A stretch of 47,595 nucleotides of DNA from Microtetraspora niveoalba (lineage in GTDB: Bacteria; Actinomycetota; Actinomycetes; Streptosporangiales; Streptosporangiaceae): positions 231,523 through 279,117 of the forward strand of contig NZ_BBYM01000018.1 of NCBI RefSeq assembly GCF_001570405.1. Direction: 5' to 3'. A program made the translations under genes and the position numbers. Positions 33,539 to 41,978 of this stretch are shown here, piece after piece. Below the pieces are notes generated by a model. The model worked only from the letters and a program-made list of their open reading frames with translations, ran no database searches and had not been told where the DNA came from. Within the stretch, counting starts at the first letter, position 1, and each line of letters begins with the position of its first letter.

Positions 33539-33580
33539 AAGTATGCTTTTTTCTCTGATGTCTTGCCTTGGATCATACTT
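33539..33580. promoter_or_regulatory. AT-rich divergent promoter with AAGTATG/CATACTT half-sites
   Basis: AAGTATG (33539-33545) and CATACTT (33574-33580) are exact reverse complements 28 bases apart. On the minus strand the second reads AAAGTATGATCC. The whole 33536-33650 stretch is strikingly AT-rich. These are good candidates for binding by the FCD-type GntR protein encoded next to them. Confidence 0.5.
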
Positions 33581-33625
33581 TTACTTCAAGATGCTCAGAC
33601 ATCATCTCATCGGGGACCTGATCGC

Positions 33626-34168
33626 GTGAGTTCTTCACTTTTTGTAGCACCTTTGGTTGTCGTCATGGGCGTGACAGGCGCCGGCAAGACGACCGTGGGA
33701 CACGCCCTCGCCGACACGCTCGGAGCCGACTACGCCGACGCCGACGCGTTCCACAGCGAGGGCAACGTCGCCAAGATGAGCGCGGGCGAGCCGCTCGACG
33801 ACGCCGACCGCGGGCCCTGGCTCCACGCGGTCGGCGACTGGCTCGCCGCGCGCGGCCCGGCCGGAGGCGTCGTGTCCTGCTCGGCGCTCAAGCGGACCTA
33901 CCGCGACATCCTGCGCGAGCACGGCCCGTCGGTCTGGTTCCTCCACCTGGCCGGTCCCCCCGACGTCGCCGCCGCCAGGGTCGGCGGGCGCGAGGGGCAT
34001 TTCATGCCGGTCTCCCTGGTCACCGCGCAGTACGCCGCGCTCGAACCGCTCGCGGACGACGAACCCGGGCTCACCGTCGAGTTCGTCCTTCCCCCCGAGC
34101 GGATCGTCGAGCGGGCGCTGCGCGCCCTCGCGGACATCCAGGCCGATTCCTCCAAGGAGGTCGTATGA
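33626..34168 (+). CDS. gluconokinase-like carbohydrate kinase (GntK family)
   Basis: 180 residues from the GTG at 33626; the open frame extends upstream to 33470 but over the GntR gene. Walker A is GVTGAGKT (15-22), followed by [34 protein letters not shown], then [14 protein letters not shown], and [23 protein letters not shown], all diagnostic of GntK (175 residues in E. coli). It phosphorylates gluconate or a similar sugar acid. The stop overlaps the next ATG (ATGA), tying it to a polyamine-type ABC transporter, an unusual partner. The true substrate may therefore differ from gluconate. Confidence 0.9.
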   Translation: MSSSLFVAPLVVVMGVTGAGKTTVGHALADTLGADYADADAFHSEGNVAKMSAGEPLDDADRGPWLHAVGDWLAARGPAGGVVSCSALKRTYRDILREHGPSVWFLHLAGPPDVAAARVGGREGHFMPVSLVTAQYAALEPLADDEPGLTVEFVLPPERIVERALRALADIQADSSKEVV

Positions 34169-35343
34169 GCAGCTCCCCCACCCGGAACGCCGTGGCGTCC
34201 GGCCGGCGGGCGGACGCCGGCGACGGGAAAGGCTCCGTCGAGCTCCGCTCGGTCAGCAAGTCCTTCGGCGGCGTCACCGTCGTCAAGGACCTCGACCTCT
34301 CGGTGAACCCCGGGGAGTTCCTCTCCCTGCTCGGCCCGTCCGGGTGCGGCAAGACGACGACCCTGCGCATGCTCGCCGGCTTCGAGCAGCCCGACAGCGG
34401 CGAGGTCCTCATCTCGGGCGCCGCCGTGCAGCACCTGCCGCCGCACAAGCGCGACGTCAACACCGTGTTCCAGTCCTACGCGCTCTTCCCGCACATGACC
34501 GTCGCGGCGAACATCGCGTACGGGCTGCGCCAGCGGCGCGGGATCGACCGGGCGGAGATCCGGTCGCGCGTGGCCGAGGCGCTCGACATGGTGCAGATGA
34601 CGCGCTTCGCCGACCGCAAGCCGAACCGGCTCTCCGGCGGCCAGCAGCAGCGCGTCGCCCTCGCCCGCGCCCTGGTCAACCGGCCCGGCGTGCTGCTCCT
34701 CGACGAGCCGCTCGCCGCGCTCGACCGCAAGCTCCGCGAGGACATGCAGGTCGAGCTCAAGCTCCTGCAGAGCCGTCTCGGCACGACGTTCGTCTTCGTC
34801 ACCCACGACCAGGAGGAGGCCCTGTCGATGAGCGACCGGGTCGCGGTGATGCTGGACGGCCGGATCGAGCAGATCGCCGACCCCTACACGGTCTACGAGC
34901 GGCCGGCCACCGCGTTCGTCGCCGGCTTCATCGGCCAGCAGAACTTCTTCGACGGCACCGTCGCCGACGCGGGCCGCGCGATCGAGATCGACGGTGGAAC
35001 GGTCCTTCCCGCCGAGCCGGTCACGATCCACGGCTCCGGAGCCGCCGCGGTGCGCGTCGCCGTACGGCCCGAGGCCGTCACCGTGGCCGAGGCGGCGCCG
35101 GCCGGGCCCGACGGCTCGGCCAACGCCCTGCCCGGCGCCGTCGCCGCGGTCTCCCTGCTCGGCGACGTCCTGCAGTACGTCGTGCACGCCGACGCCGGTC
35201 ACGAGCTGCTGGCCCGCGTGCCGCGCCGCCAGGCGGGCCGTCTCGCCGAGGGCGCCCGCGTGTGGTGCTCCTGGGCCCCCTCCGACGTCCACGTCTTCCC
35301 CGCTGAAGTCACTCCCCGAGCCCCGATTGGAAGCGCCAAGTGA
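34165..35343 (+). CDS. ABC transporter ATPase, PotA-type
   Basis: 392 residues; AAGGAGG at 34154-34160. Walker [18 protein letters not shown] signature, LLLDEP Walker B and a [13 protein letters not shown] switch region, then a TOBE domain (~290-385) typical of spermidine/putrescine and Fe3+/thiosulfate importers. The N-terminal ~25 residues are an unstructured leader. It overlaps the kinase (ATGA) and the binding protein (GTGA). It energises uptake through the two permeases downstream. Confidence 0.93.
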   Translation: MSSSPTRNAVASGRRADAGDGKGSVELRSVSKSFGGVTVVKDLDLSVNPGEFLSLLGPSGCGKTTTLRMLAGFEQPDSGEVLISGAAVQHLPPHKRDVNTVFQSYALFPHMTVAANIAYGLRQRRGIDRAEIRSRVAEALDMVQMTRFADRKPNRLSGGQQQRVALARALVNRPGVLLLDEPLAALDRKLREDMQVELKLLQSRLGTTFVFVTHDQEEALSMSDRVAVMLDGRIEQIADPYTVYERPATAFVAGFIGQQNFFDGTVADAGRAIEIDGGTVLPAEPVTIHGSGAAAVRVAVRPEAVTVAEAAPAGPDGSANALPGAVAAVSLLGDVLQYVVHADAGHELLARVPRRQAGRLAEGARVWCSWAPSDVHVFPAEVTPRAPIGSAK

Positions 35344-36494
35344 ACCACCACGACCACACACCCCGCCTTCTCGCGCCCGCGGCACGCGTGGCCGGCCTGC
35401 CCCGCCGCACGTTCCTCGCCGGGCTCGCGGCCGCCGCCGGGGCGCCCCTGCTCGCGGCCTGCGGCGGGTCCTCGGGCTCCGGCGGCTCCGGCGCGGCCGC
35501 CCAGCTCCGCGCGTACTCCTGGAGCGCGTACGACGACCCGAAGGTGCTGGCGGAGTTCACCGCCAAGCACGGCCCCAAGGTGATCGTCGACTCCTACAGC
35601 TCCAACGAGGAGATGATCGCGAAGCTCGCGGCGGCCAAGGGGACGAGCGGCTACGACATCGTCATCCCGACCGGGGTCTTCGTCCCGCAGATGGCCGCGA
35701 ACGGGCTGCTGCAGGAGCTGGACCACGGCAAGCTGCCCAACCTCGCCAACCTGGACAAGGCCTTCCAGAACCAGGAGTGGGACGAGGGCAACAAGTACAC
35801 GGTGACGAAGTACTGGGGGACCACCGGCTTCGTCTACGACACCGGGGTCGTCAAGCGCGACCTGAAGACCTGGGACGACTTCTTCGACGCCGCCCAGAAG
35901 GAGGCCAGCGGCAAGACCTCGCTGGTCGACGACCCGGGCGAGATCTGCGCCATGCTGTGTTTCGCCAGGGGGTGGCACCAGAGCACCACCGACAAGGCCC
36001 AGCTCGACCAGATCGAGACGTTCCTCGTCGACACGCTCGCCCCGCACATCGCCGCCTTCGACTCCTCGCCCGGCAGCAGCGCGATCCCGCAGGGCACGCA
36101 CGTCCTCATGCACTGCTGGAACGGCGACGCCCGGCGCGGCATCCTCGCGAGCAGCGAGCAGGACCGCTGGAAGTGGGTGCTGCCCGGCCCCAAGACCAAC
36201 CTCTGGATGGACAACTGGGCGATCGTGAAGGGCAGCGCCAACGCCGACGCCGCGCACGAGCTCATCAATTACGTGCTCGACCCGGCCGTCGCGATCAAGC
36301 AGGTGGACTTCGTCGGCTACGGCAGCGGCGTCACCGGCAGCGAGGAGGAGGCGCGCAAGCTCAAGCTCGGGCTGATCGACATGATCTTCCCGTCCGCCGA
36401 GCAGGTCGCCACGATGTACACCGGGGTCATCAACGAGGGCCAGGAGCGGCGGATGGCCATCGTCAACAAGATGAAGGCCAAGGCCGGCGCATGA
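35340..36494 (+). CDS. ABC transporter substrate-binding lipoprotein, PotD-type
   Basis: 384 residues from a GTG. The leader has twin arginines (PRRTFLAGL, Arg22-Arg23) and a lipobox LLAAC, Cys41, so it is likely exported by Tat and lipidated. The mature protein follows the PotD pattern: [93 protein letters not shown]. In PotD, acidic and aromatic residues bind polyamines; here EEM, WGTTG and MDNWA are kept. The ligand may be a polyamine, but the kinase and amidohydrolase neighbours leave this open. Confidence 0.9.
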   Translation: MNHHDHTPRLLAPAARVAGLPRRTFLAGLAAAAGAPLLAACGGSSGSGGSGAAAQLRAYSWSAYDDPKVLAEFTAKHGPKVIVDSYSSNEEMIAKLAAAKGTSGYDIVIPTGVFVPQMAANGLLQELDHGKLPNLANLDKAFQNQEWDEGNKYTVTKYWGTTGFVYDTGVVKRDLKTWDDFFDAAQKEASGKTSLVDDPGEICAMLCFARGWHQSTTDKAQLDQIETFLVDTLAPHIAAFDSSPGSSAIPQGTHVLMHCWNGDARRGILASSEQDRWKWVLPGPKTNLWMDNWAIVKGSANADAAHELINYVLDPAVAIKQVDFVGYGSGVTGSEEEARKLKLGLIDMIFPSAEQVATMYTGVINEGQERRMAIVNKMKAKAGA

Positions 36495-37426
36495 CCTCCG
36501 ACCGCCGCGTCCCGCGCGCGGCGCGGCGAGCCGTCCCGCCGGGGCTGCTCGCCACGCCCGCCCTGGCATGGCTCGCCCTGTTCTTCGTGGCCCCGGTCGG
36601 GCTGGTGTTCTGGTACTCCCTCGGCCGCAAGCCGGGGCTGTACCAGACCCACGCCAACGACGTGCTGACGCTGGACCGCTACCGGGAGGCGCTCGGCGAC
36701 ACGTTCCTGACGAGCTTCTCCGGGACCCTGCGCATCGGCGTGACCGGCACCGCGCTCTGCCTGGCGATCGGCCTGCCGTTCGCGTACTGGCTGGCGGTCA
36801 AGGTGCGGCCGCACCGGCGCTTCGTCGTGCTGGCCCTCGTGCTCGTGCCGTTCTGGACGAACTTCCTGATCCGCACGATCGGCTGGCAGGTCGTCCTGTC
36901 GCCCGAGGGCTTCGCCTCCCGGGCCATGCAGAGCCTCGGGCTGATCGACGCGCCGTTCTCGATGCTCTTCACCCGGGGCGCCGTGCTGCTCGGCGTCGTC
37001 TACAACTACCTGCCCATGATGATCCTCCCGCTCTACGTCGCCCTGGACCGGATCGACGGATCGTTGCGCGAGGCGAGCAACGACCTGGGCGCCAACCGGT
37101 GGCGTACGGCGCTGCAGGTCACGCTGCCGCTCGCCCGGCCGGGCATCGCGGCCGGGCTGCTCCTCGTGTTCATCCCGCTCATGGGCGACTACGTCACCGC
37201 GGCGGTCCTCGGCGGCGCGCGCGGCAACATGGTCGGCCAGCTCGTCGCCAGCCAGTTCCAGCAGGCGCAGAACTGGGCGCTCGGCTCGGCGATGGCCGTG
37301 GTGCTGATCGTCGTCATCGCCCTGACGATCCTCGCCACGGCGGCGGCCGGCGCCGTCTGCACCTGGTTGCTCACCCACCGGCGGCGCCGCGAGCTCGCCG
37401 GGATCGCGGAAGGGAGCGCCGCATGA
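36491..37426 (+). CDS. ABC transporter permease, PotB-type
   Basis: 311 residues; ATG overlaps the potD-like stop. It has six hydrophobic segments, LALFFVAPVGLVFWYSLG at the start and the docking loop GSLREASNDLGANRWRTALQVTLPLARPGI. YNYLPMMILPLYVALDRID is characteristic of PotB. The first permease of the importer, translationally coupled to both neighbours. Confidence 0.94.
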   Translation: MTSDRRVPRAARRAVPPGLLATPALAWLALFFVAPVGLVFWYSLGRKPGLYQTHANDVLTLDRYREALGDTFLTSFSGTLRIGVTGTALCLAIGLPFAYWLAVKVRPHRRFVVLALVLVPFWTNFLIRTIGWQVVLSPEGFASRAMQSLGLIDAPFSMLFTRGAVLLGVVYNYLPMMILPLYVALDRIDGSLREASNDLGANRWRTALQVTLPLARPGIAAGLLLVFIPLMGDYVTAAVLGGARGNMVGQLVASQFQQAQNWALGSAMAVVLIVVIALTILATAAAGAVCTWLLTHRRRRELAGIAEGSAA

Positions 37427-38268
37427 GATCGCGGCCGATCGTGGACCGGCTCCTGGGCGTGTGGGGCCTTCTCGTGATCGCGTTCCTCTTCACGCCGATC
37501 GCCGTCATCGTCGTCTACTCCTTCAACAGCGGGCGGCTGCTGGCCTCCTGGGAGGGGTTCGGGCTCGACGCCTACTCCGCGGCGCTGTCCAACGACGACA
37601 TCCTGTCCGCCGTGTCCGTGTCGGTGCGGGCCGCGGCGGGCGCGGCGGTGATCGCCGTGGTGCTCGGCACCCTGTGCGGGTACGCGCTGGCCCGCCATCC
37701 GGGAGGGCGGATCGGGCGGCTGGTCACCACGCTGCTCGCGCTGGTGCTGGTGACGCCGGAGATCGTCTCCGGTGTGGCGCTGCTCCCGTGGTTCGTCTCC
37801 CTCGGCGTGGACCAGAACCTCACGCTCTTCAACAGCGGATGGGTCCGGCTCGTGGTCGCCCACTCGTTGTTCGCGACGGCTGTGGTGACCTTCCTCGTCC
37901 GCGCCCGGATGCAGGGGATGGACTCCTCTCTGGAGGAGGCGGCGGCCGACCTGTACACGCCGCCGCTGCGCCGCTTCCGGTCGGTCACCCTGCCGCTGCT
38001 GCTGCCGTCCGTGCTGGCCGGCGCGCTGATGGCGTTCACGCTGAGCCTCGACAACACGATCATCTCCGCGTTCGTGCAGGTCTCCGGCTCGACGTCCTGG
38101 CCCGTCTACGTCTTCAGCGCGGTGCGGGCGGGGCTGCGCCCCGAGCTCGCGGCGATGTCGGCGGTGATGCTGCTGCTCACCCTGGCCGCGCTGGCGGCGG
38201 TGGCGCTCGTGTTGCGGCGCGCCGGCGGCTCCAAGGAGACCGTCGGCGCCCTGTCCGGCGTCCGCTGA
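37423..38268 (+). CDS. ABC transporter permease, PotC-type
   Basis: 281 residues; ATGA overlap with the potB-like gene. It starts with a membrane segment (LLVIAFLFTPIAVIVVYSFNSGR), has TPEIVSGVALLPWFV, the docking loop SSLEEAAADLYTPPLRRFRSVTLPLLLP and FTLSLDNTIISAFVQVSGSTSWPVYVFS, the usual PotC pattern. It completes the importer. A 49-base gap follows before the amidohydrolase. Confidence 0.94.
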   Translation: MRSRPIVDRLLGVWGLLVIAFLFTPIAVIVVYSFNSGRLLASWEGFGLDAYSAALSNDDILSAVSVSVRAAAGAAVIAVVLGTLCGYALARHPGGRIGRLVTTLLALVLVTPEIVSGVALLPWFVSLGVDQNLTLFNSGWVRLVVAHSLFATAVVTFLVRARMQGMDSSLEEAAADLYTPPLRRFRSVTLPLLLPSVLAGALMAFTLSLDNTIISAFVQVSGSTSWPVYVFSAVRAGLRPELAAMSAVMLLLTLAALAAVALVLRRAGGSKETVGALSGVR

Positions 38269-38317
38269 CCCCTTCCCTCGTTCCCATCCCCCGTTCCCCA
38301 TCCCCGCAGAAAGCGAG

Positions 38318-39958
38318 ATGTGCGTCCCGATGGCGGGAAACCTGTTGATCCGCAATGCCCACCTGCCGCTGGCCGGGCGGGAGGACGTGTCGTGGTCGAT
38401 CCGGGTCGCGGACGGCCTGATCGCCGAGGTCGTCCCGGACGACGCCGGGGTCCCCGCGGTCCCGGCCGGGACGGACACGCTGGACGCGGAGGGGCGGTCC
38501 GTCCTGCCCGCCTTCGCCGACTCCCACGTCCACGTGCCCGAGTCCGGAGTCGAGCTCCTGCGGTGCGACCTCACCGGCTGCGAGAGCCGGGACGAGGTGC
38601 TGCGGGCGGTCGCCGACTACGCGCGCGCCCATCCCGGCGAGGAGTGGATCCTCGGCCGGGGCTGGGCGCTGCCCCATTTCTCCGAGCGTCCTCCGACCCG
38701 TGAGGAGCTCGACGCCGTCTGCGGCGGGCGTCCCGCGTACCTGGCCAACCGGGACGGCCACAGCGCCTGGGTCAGCACGGCGGCGCTCGACCGGGTGGCG
38801 CCTGAGCTGCTCCGCGACCCGCCGCCCGGCGGCCGCGTGGACCGGGACGCCGACGGCGCGCCGACCGGGCTGCTCCACGAGTCGGCAATGCAGCTCGTCT
38901 CCGACCTGGTCCCGCCGGTCGGCCCGGAGGACCTGCGGCGCGGCCTGCTGGAGGCGCAGCGGCGGATGTTCTCCTACGGGGTGACGTCGTGGCAGGACGC
39001 CATCGTCGGGCCGTTCGTCCCCACCACCGACATCTACGACGTCTACCGCCGCGCCGCCGCCGACGGCAGCCTGCGCGCGCGGGTGACCGGCGCCCTGTGG
39101 TGGCCGCGCGACGCCTCGGAGAGCACCCTCGCCGAGCTGGTCGAGCAGCGTCGGGGCTGCCCGCCGGACTCCCGGTTCTCCTGCACCGCGATCAAGATCA
39201 TGTACGACGGGGTGTGCGAGACCCACACGGCCGCGCTGTCGCGCCCGTACGTCGGCGTCGCCGGCGCGGGCACCGGCCTGACCTTCTTCGACCCCGCCGG
39301 TCTGGCCCGGGCGGTGCCGGAGATGGACGCCGCGGGGTTCGACCTCCACTTCCACGCGATCGGGGACCGCGCGGTCAGCGAGTGTCTCGACCTGGTGGAG
39401 GCGGCGCACCGCGCCAACGGCCCGCGCGACCGGCGGCACCAGCTCGCGCACCTGCAGATCGCGGACGACCGCAGCGTGGCGCGCATGGCCGCGCTCGGCG
39501 TCATCGCGAACGTCCAGCCGTACTGGGCCCAGGCCGACGCGCAGATGCTCGACATGACGATCCCGTACCTGCCCGGCGACCTGGCCGCGCTGCAGTACCG
39601 CTTCCGCACGCTGGAGGACGCGGACGTCCGCCTCGCCTTCGGCAGCGACTGGCCGGTGAGCACGCCCGACCCGATGGACTGGATCCACGTCGCGGTCAAC
39701 CGGAGCCACCCCGGCGAACCGGACGCGCCGCTGTTCGCCCCGGACGAGGCGATCAGCCTGCGCTCCGCGCTGCGGGCCGCCACGGCGGGCTCGGCGTACG
39801 CGCTGCGCCGCGAGCACGAGGCGGGCCGGCTGGAACCGGGCCTCCGCGCGGACGTGGTGGTCCTGGACCGCCGTCTCGACGAGACCGTGCGCGAGGAGAT
39901 CAGCGAGACGCGGGTCGACGTGACCCTGGTCGACGGCGAGCCGGTCTGGACGAGGTGA
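38318..39958 (+). CDS. amidohydrolase family protein, YtcJ-like
   Basis: 546 residues from the ATG at 38318 (alternative ATG 38330). The metal-binding amidohydrolase pattern is His70-x-His72 (ADSHVHV), a lysine-containing strand AIKIMYDGV, HFHAIGDRAV, HQLAHLQI and FGSDWPVSTPDP, in the order of the YtcJ/AepA group. The N- and C-terminal strands make the composite beta-sandwich. Relatives hydrolyse N-substituted amides, formamides or cyclic amides. It is the last gene of the kinase/Pot operon, so it probably acts on the imported compound or a product. Cytoplasmic; no signal peptide. Confidence 0.9.
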   Translation: MCVPMAGNLLIRNAHLPLAGREDVSWSIRVADGLIAEVVPDDAGVPAVPAGTDTLDAEGRSVLPAFADSHVHVPESGVELLRCDLTGCESRDEVLRAVADYARAHPGEEWILGRGWALPHFSERPPTREELDAVCGGRPAYLANRDGHSAWVSTAALDRVAPELLRDPPPGGRVDRDADGAPTGLLHESAMQLVSDLVPPVGPEDLRRGLLEAQRRMFSYGVTSWQDAIVGPFVPTTDIYDVYRRAAADGSLRARVTGALWWPRDASESTLAELVEQRRGCPPDSRFSCTAIKIMYDGVCETHTAALSRPYVGVAGAGTGLTFFDPAGLARAVPEMDAAGFDLHFHAIGDRAVSECLDLVEAAHRANGPRDRRHQLAHLQIADDRSVARMAALGVIANVQPYWAQADAQMLDMTIPYLPGDLAALQYRFRTLEDADVRLAFGSDWPVSTPDPMDWIHVAVNRSHPGEPDAPLFAPDEAISLRSALRAATAGSAYALRREHEAGRLEPGLRADVVVLDRRLDETVREEISETRVDVTLVDGEPVWTR

Positions 39959-39977
39959 CCGCCCGCCGGCACTCCCG

Positions 39978-39998
39978 GCGCGGGCCCTCACCCCGCGC
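39978..39998. terminator. hairpin between convergent amidohydrolase and ABM genes
   Basis: gcgcggg (39978-39984) pairs with cccgcgc (39992-39998) over 7 bases, in the 55-base convergent gap. It can serve both directions. Confidence 0.5.
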
Positions 39999-40013
39999 GG
40001 CGGCGGGGGCGGA

Positions 40014-40307
40014 TCAGGGGTCGAGGGGCTCGTAGGCGGCGACCTCCCGGGAGGCGAGACGGGCGAGGCCGTCGCCGACGACGTACTTCTGGAAGTGCTC
40101 GGAGGCCCGGTGTGCCTCGAAGGCGGCGGCGTCGACGTACCGTTCGTAGATCATGAACCGCCGGGGGTCGTCGGCGGAGACGTGGGCCTCGTAGACGAGG
40201 TTGCCCGGCTCCCGGCGGGACAGCGGGGTGATGGTCCGGATGATGTCGGCGACGGCGTTCTCCTCGCCGTCGCGCGCGGTCCAGACGGCTTGCACGACAT
40301 AGGCCAT
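40014..40307 (-). CDS. small antibiotic-biosynthesis-monooxygenase (ABM) fold protein
   Basis: 97 residues, ATG at 40307. The dimeric ferredoxin-like ABM pattern is present: VVQAVWTARDGEENAVADIIRTITPLSRREPGNLVYEAHVSADDPRRFMIYERYVDAAAFEAHRASEHFQKYV. Relatives are quinol monooxygenases (YgiN), haem-degrading proteins or accessory proteins. The single-domain size and the conserved EPGN and Y-R-V positions give the fold but not the reaction. It is divergent from the glycerol-type operon. Confidence 0.85.
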   Translation of the reverse strand: MAYVVQAVWTARDGEENAVADIIRTITPLSRREPGNLVYEAHVSADDPRRFMIYERYVDAAAFEAHRASEHFQKYVVGDGLARLASREVAAYEPLDP

Positions 40308-40359
40308 GCCGGGGCACTTTAGGGTGAATGTCCTGAAATGTCACGCCAACTTTGGGTGC

Positions 40360-40389
40360 TTGACATATCGCACGGCCTGGGAATAACGT
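40360..40389 (+). promoter_or_regulatory. promoter of the MFS-kinase-GlpD-GlpP operon
   Basis: -35 TTGACA (40360-40365) and -10 TAACGT (40384-40389) with an 18-base spacer, one of the best promoters visible in the window. Transcription would start near 40396-40399, a few bases before the terminator stem. This puts the terminator in the leader of the mRNA rather than at the end of another gene. Confidence 0.7.
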
Positions 40390-40399
40390 CCCGTCAACC

Positions 40400-40427
40400 G
40401 ACAGGCACAGACGAAGACATCCCTGTC
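40400..40427 (+). promoter_or_regulatory. alternative (antiterminator-like) leader hairpin
   Basis: gacagg (40400-40405) is the exact reverse complement of cctgtc (40422-40427), which lies in the terminator loop. This pairing would enclose the left arm of the terminator and compete with its folding. It may be the form stabilised when GlpP binds. Inferred from base pairing only. Confidence 0.45.
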
Positions 40428-40450
40428 AGTGGTCTTCGTCTGTGCTTTTT
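40405..40450 (+). terminator. leader intrinsic terminator, probable GlpP antitermination target
   Basis: gcacagacgaagac (40405-40418) and gtcttcgtctgtgc (40432-40445) form a perfect 14-bp stem with a 13-base loop and are followed by TTTTT (40446-40450). It lies between the operon promoter and the MFS start codon at 40504, with no gene upstream to terminate on this strand. In Bacillus, GlpP with glycerol-3-phosphate prevents termination at such leader hairpins before glpFK and glpD; a GlpP gene ends this operon. Confidence 0.85.
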
Positions 40451-40503
40451 GTCGTTCCCGGACCGCTGGCTAGGGACTCAACCCCCCTGAAAGGCGGCTG
40501 GGC

Positions 40504-41940
40504 ATGAACGACGGCCCTGCGAACACGAGAACGGCGGTCATCCGCGACGCGGGAGACGCGGCCGGCCTCATCGACACCCTCAAGCGCCTGAGCGGCAGGG
40601 CGAACTGGATCTGGTTCCTCGCCCTGGCGGGACTGTTCCTGGACGCCTACTCCAACGCGGCGCTGGGTGCCGGCCTGTCCCCCATGGTCAAGCAACTGGA
40701 CCTCTCCCCCACCGAGGTCGGCGTGCTCACCGCCATGGCCCCGGCTATCGCGATCGTCTCCAACCCCTTCGGCGGCTGGCTCGCCGCGCGCGTCGGCCGG
40801 GTCAGGCCGCTGCTGATCACGAAGGTCGTCTTCGCGGTCGGCGCGCTGCTGACCGCGGCTGGTTCCGACTTCCAGACGGTCTTCGCCGGCCGGGGCCTGG
40901 TCGGCATCGCGTACGGCATGGACTTCGCCGTCGCGATGGCGCTGCTCGCCGAGTACACCCCCGCCTCCCTCAAGGGCAGGCTCAACTTCTGGCAGGGCGT
41001 CTGGTACACGGCCACGACCGTGAACCTCCTGCTCACGCTCGCCTTCTACCGGTTCGACGTCGGCGCCGACATCTGGCGCTGGTCCGTCGGCTCCTCCGCC
41101 GTCTTCGCGCTCGCCCTGCTCGCCCTGCAGCTCGCCTTCCTGGTGGAGAGCCCGACCTGGCTCGCGTCCAAGGGCCGGCTGAGCGAGGCCGCCGCCAACC
41201 TGCGCCGCATGTACGGCTTCGCCGCGGAGGCGGGGGAACGGGAGCCCGGACAGGCCGGCGGGACCGCCCGCCCGGTCGGGCTGGGGGACGCCGGCGTGCT
41301 CTTCCGCGCCCCCTACCTGCCCCGGACCGTGTTGTCGACCGTCATCTCCCTCACCCAGGCCATGCAGTACTTCGCGGTGGGCTGGTACCTGCCGGTGATC
41401 AGCCTTGAGCTGTTCGGCGAGGAGTTCGAGAAGGCCACCCTCGGCTCCATGGCGTTCAACGCGGTCGGCATCGTCGGCGGCTGCCTGTCGGCGTACGCCG
41501 GCCGCCGGCTCGGCCTGCGGGTCAGCTCGATGGCCGGGTACGCCATGGTGTTCGTCGCCCTGCTGGTCATGGGCGCGACGTTCAAGGAACTGCCCGTCGC
41601 GATCGCCGCGCTGCTGCCGGTCGTGTTCATCTTCTGCCACTCCGCGGGCCCGGGCCCGAACGGCAAGTCGATCGCGGCGCTGTCGTACCGCAGCGACATC
41701 CGCACGCTGGGCACCGGCGTGACCGGGATGCTCGGCAGCCTCGGATCGGTCGCCGGCCTGTACCTGTTCCCGCAGCTCCAGGCGGGCATCGGCGTGGGCG
41801 GCAGCCTGATGGCCCTGTCGGTGGTGCCCCTGGTCGGCCTGCTGACCTGCGTGGCGATCAAGTGGGACCCGACCCGCGTCGCCGTGAACCTCGAAGAGGA
41901 GGCGATCCGCCTCCAGCCCCGTACGCCGGTGTCGGCCTGA
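40504..41940 (+). CDS. MFS transporter, sugar-porter-like
   Basis: 478 residues, ATG at 40504 with gaaaggcgg upstream. Twelve hydrophobic segments are readable. Motif A-like AARVGRVRPLLITKVVF follows segment 2, GRGLVGIAYGMDFAVAMALLAEYTP in segment 4 and the central loop VESPTWLASKGRLSEAAANLRRM resembles PESPRWL of sugar porters. A second-half CLSAYAGRRLGLRVSS repeats motif A. It would import the polyol or glycerol derivative used by the following kinase. It is the first gene behind the leader terminator. Confidence 0.9.
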   Translation: MNDGPANTRTAVIRDAGDAAGLIDTLKRLSGRANWIWFLALAGLFLDAYSNAALGAGLSPMVKQLDLSPTEVGVLTAMAPAIAIVSNPFGGWLAARVGRVRPLLITKVVFAVGALLTAAGSDFQTVFAGRGLVGIAYGMDFAVAMALLAEYTPASLKGRLNFWQGVWYTATTVNLLLTLAFYRFDVGADIWRWSVGSSAVFALALLALQLAFLVESPTWLASKGRLSEAAANLRRMYGFAAEAGEREPGQAGGTARPVGLGDAGVLFRAPYLPRTVLSTVISLTQAMQYFAVGWYLPVISLELFGEEFEKATLGSMAFNAVGIVGGCLSAYAGRRLGLRVSSMAGYAMVFVALLVMGATFKELPVAIAALLPVVFIFCHSAGPGPNGKSIAALSYRSDIRTLGTGVTGMLGSLGSVAGLYLFPQLQAGIGVGGSLMALSVVPLVGLLTCVAIKWDPTRVAVNLEEEAIRLQPRTPVSA

Positions 41941-41943
41941 ACG

Positions 41944-41959
41944 GTGTCCGCCCGGACAC
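41944..41959 (+). promoter_or_regulatory. intercistronic hairpin
   Basis: gtgtcc (41944-41949) and ggacac (41954-41959), loop gccc, just past the MFS stop. A 6-bp stem is too short for a strong terminator; it may tune transcript stability between the transporter and the kinase. Confidence 0.35.
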
Positions 41960-41978
41960 GACGAAAGGACCTTCGCGG

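Noticed and set aside
40400-40445. H-type pseudoknot combining the two leader pairings at once
   Set aside because: No linker bases separate the left strands and the 14-bp stem is too long to span, so the pairings are better seen as alternatives.
40360-40450. Small regulatory RNA gene ending at the T5 terminator
   Set aside because: Not excluded, but position before a GlpP-ending operon makes a leader attenuator the simpler reading; a ~50-base RNA could be its short product.
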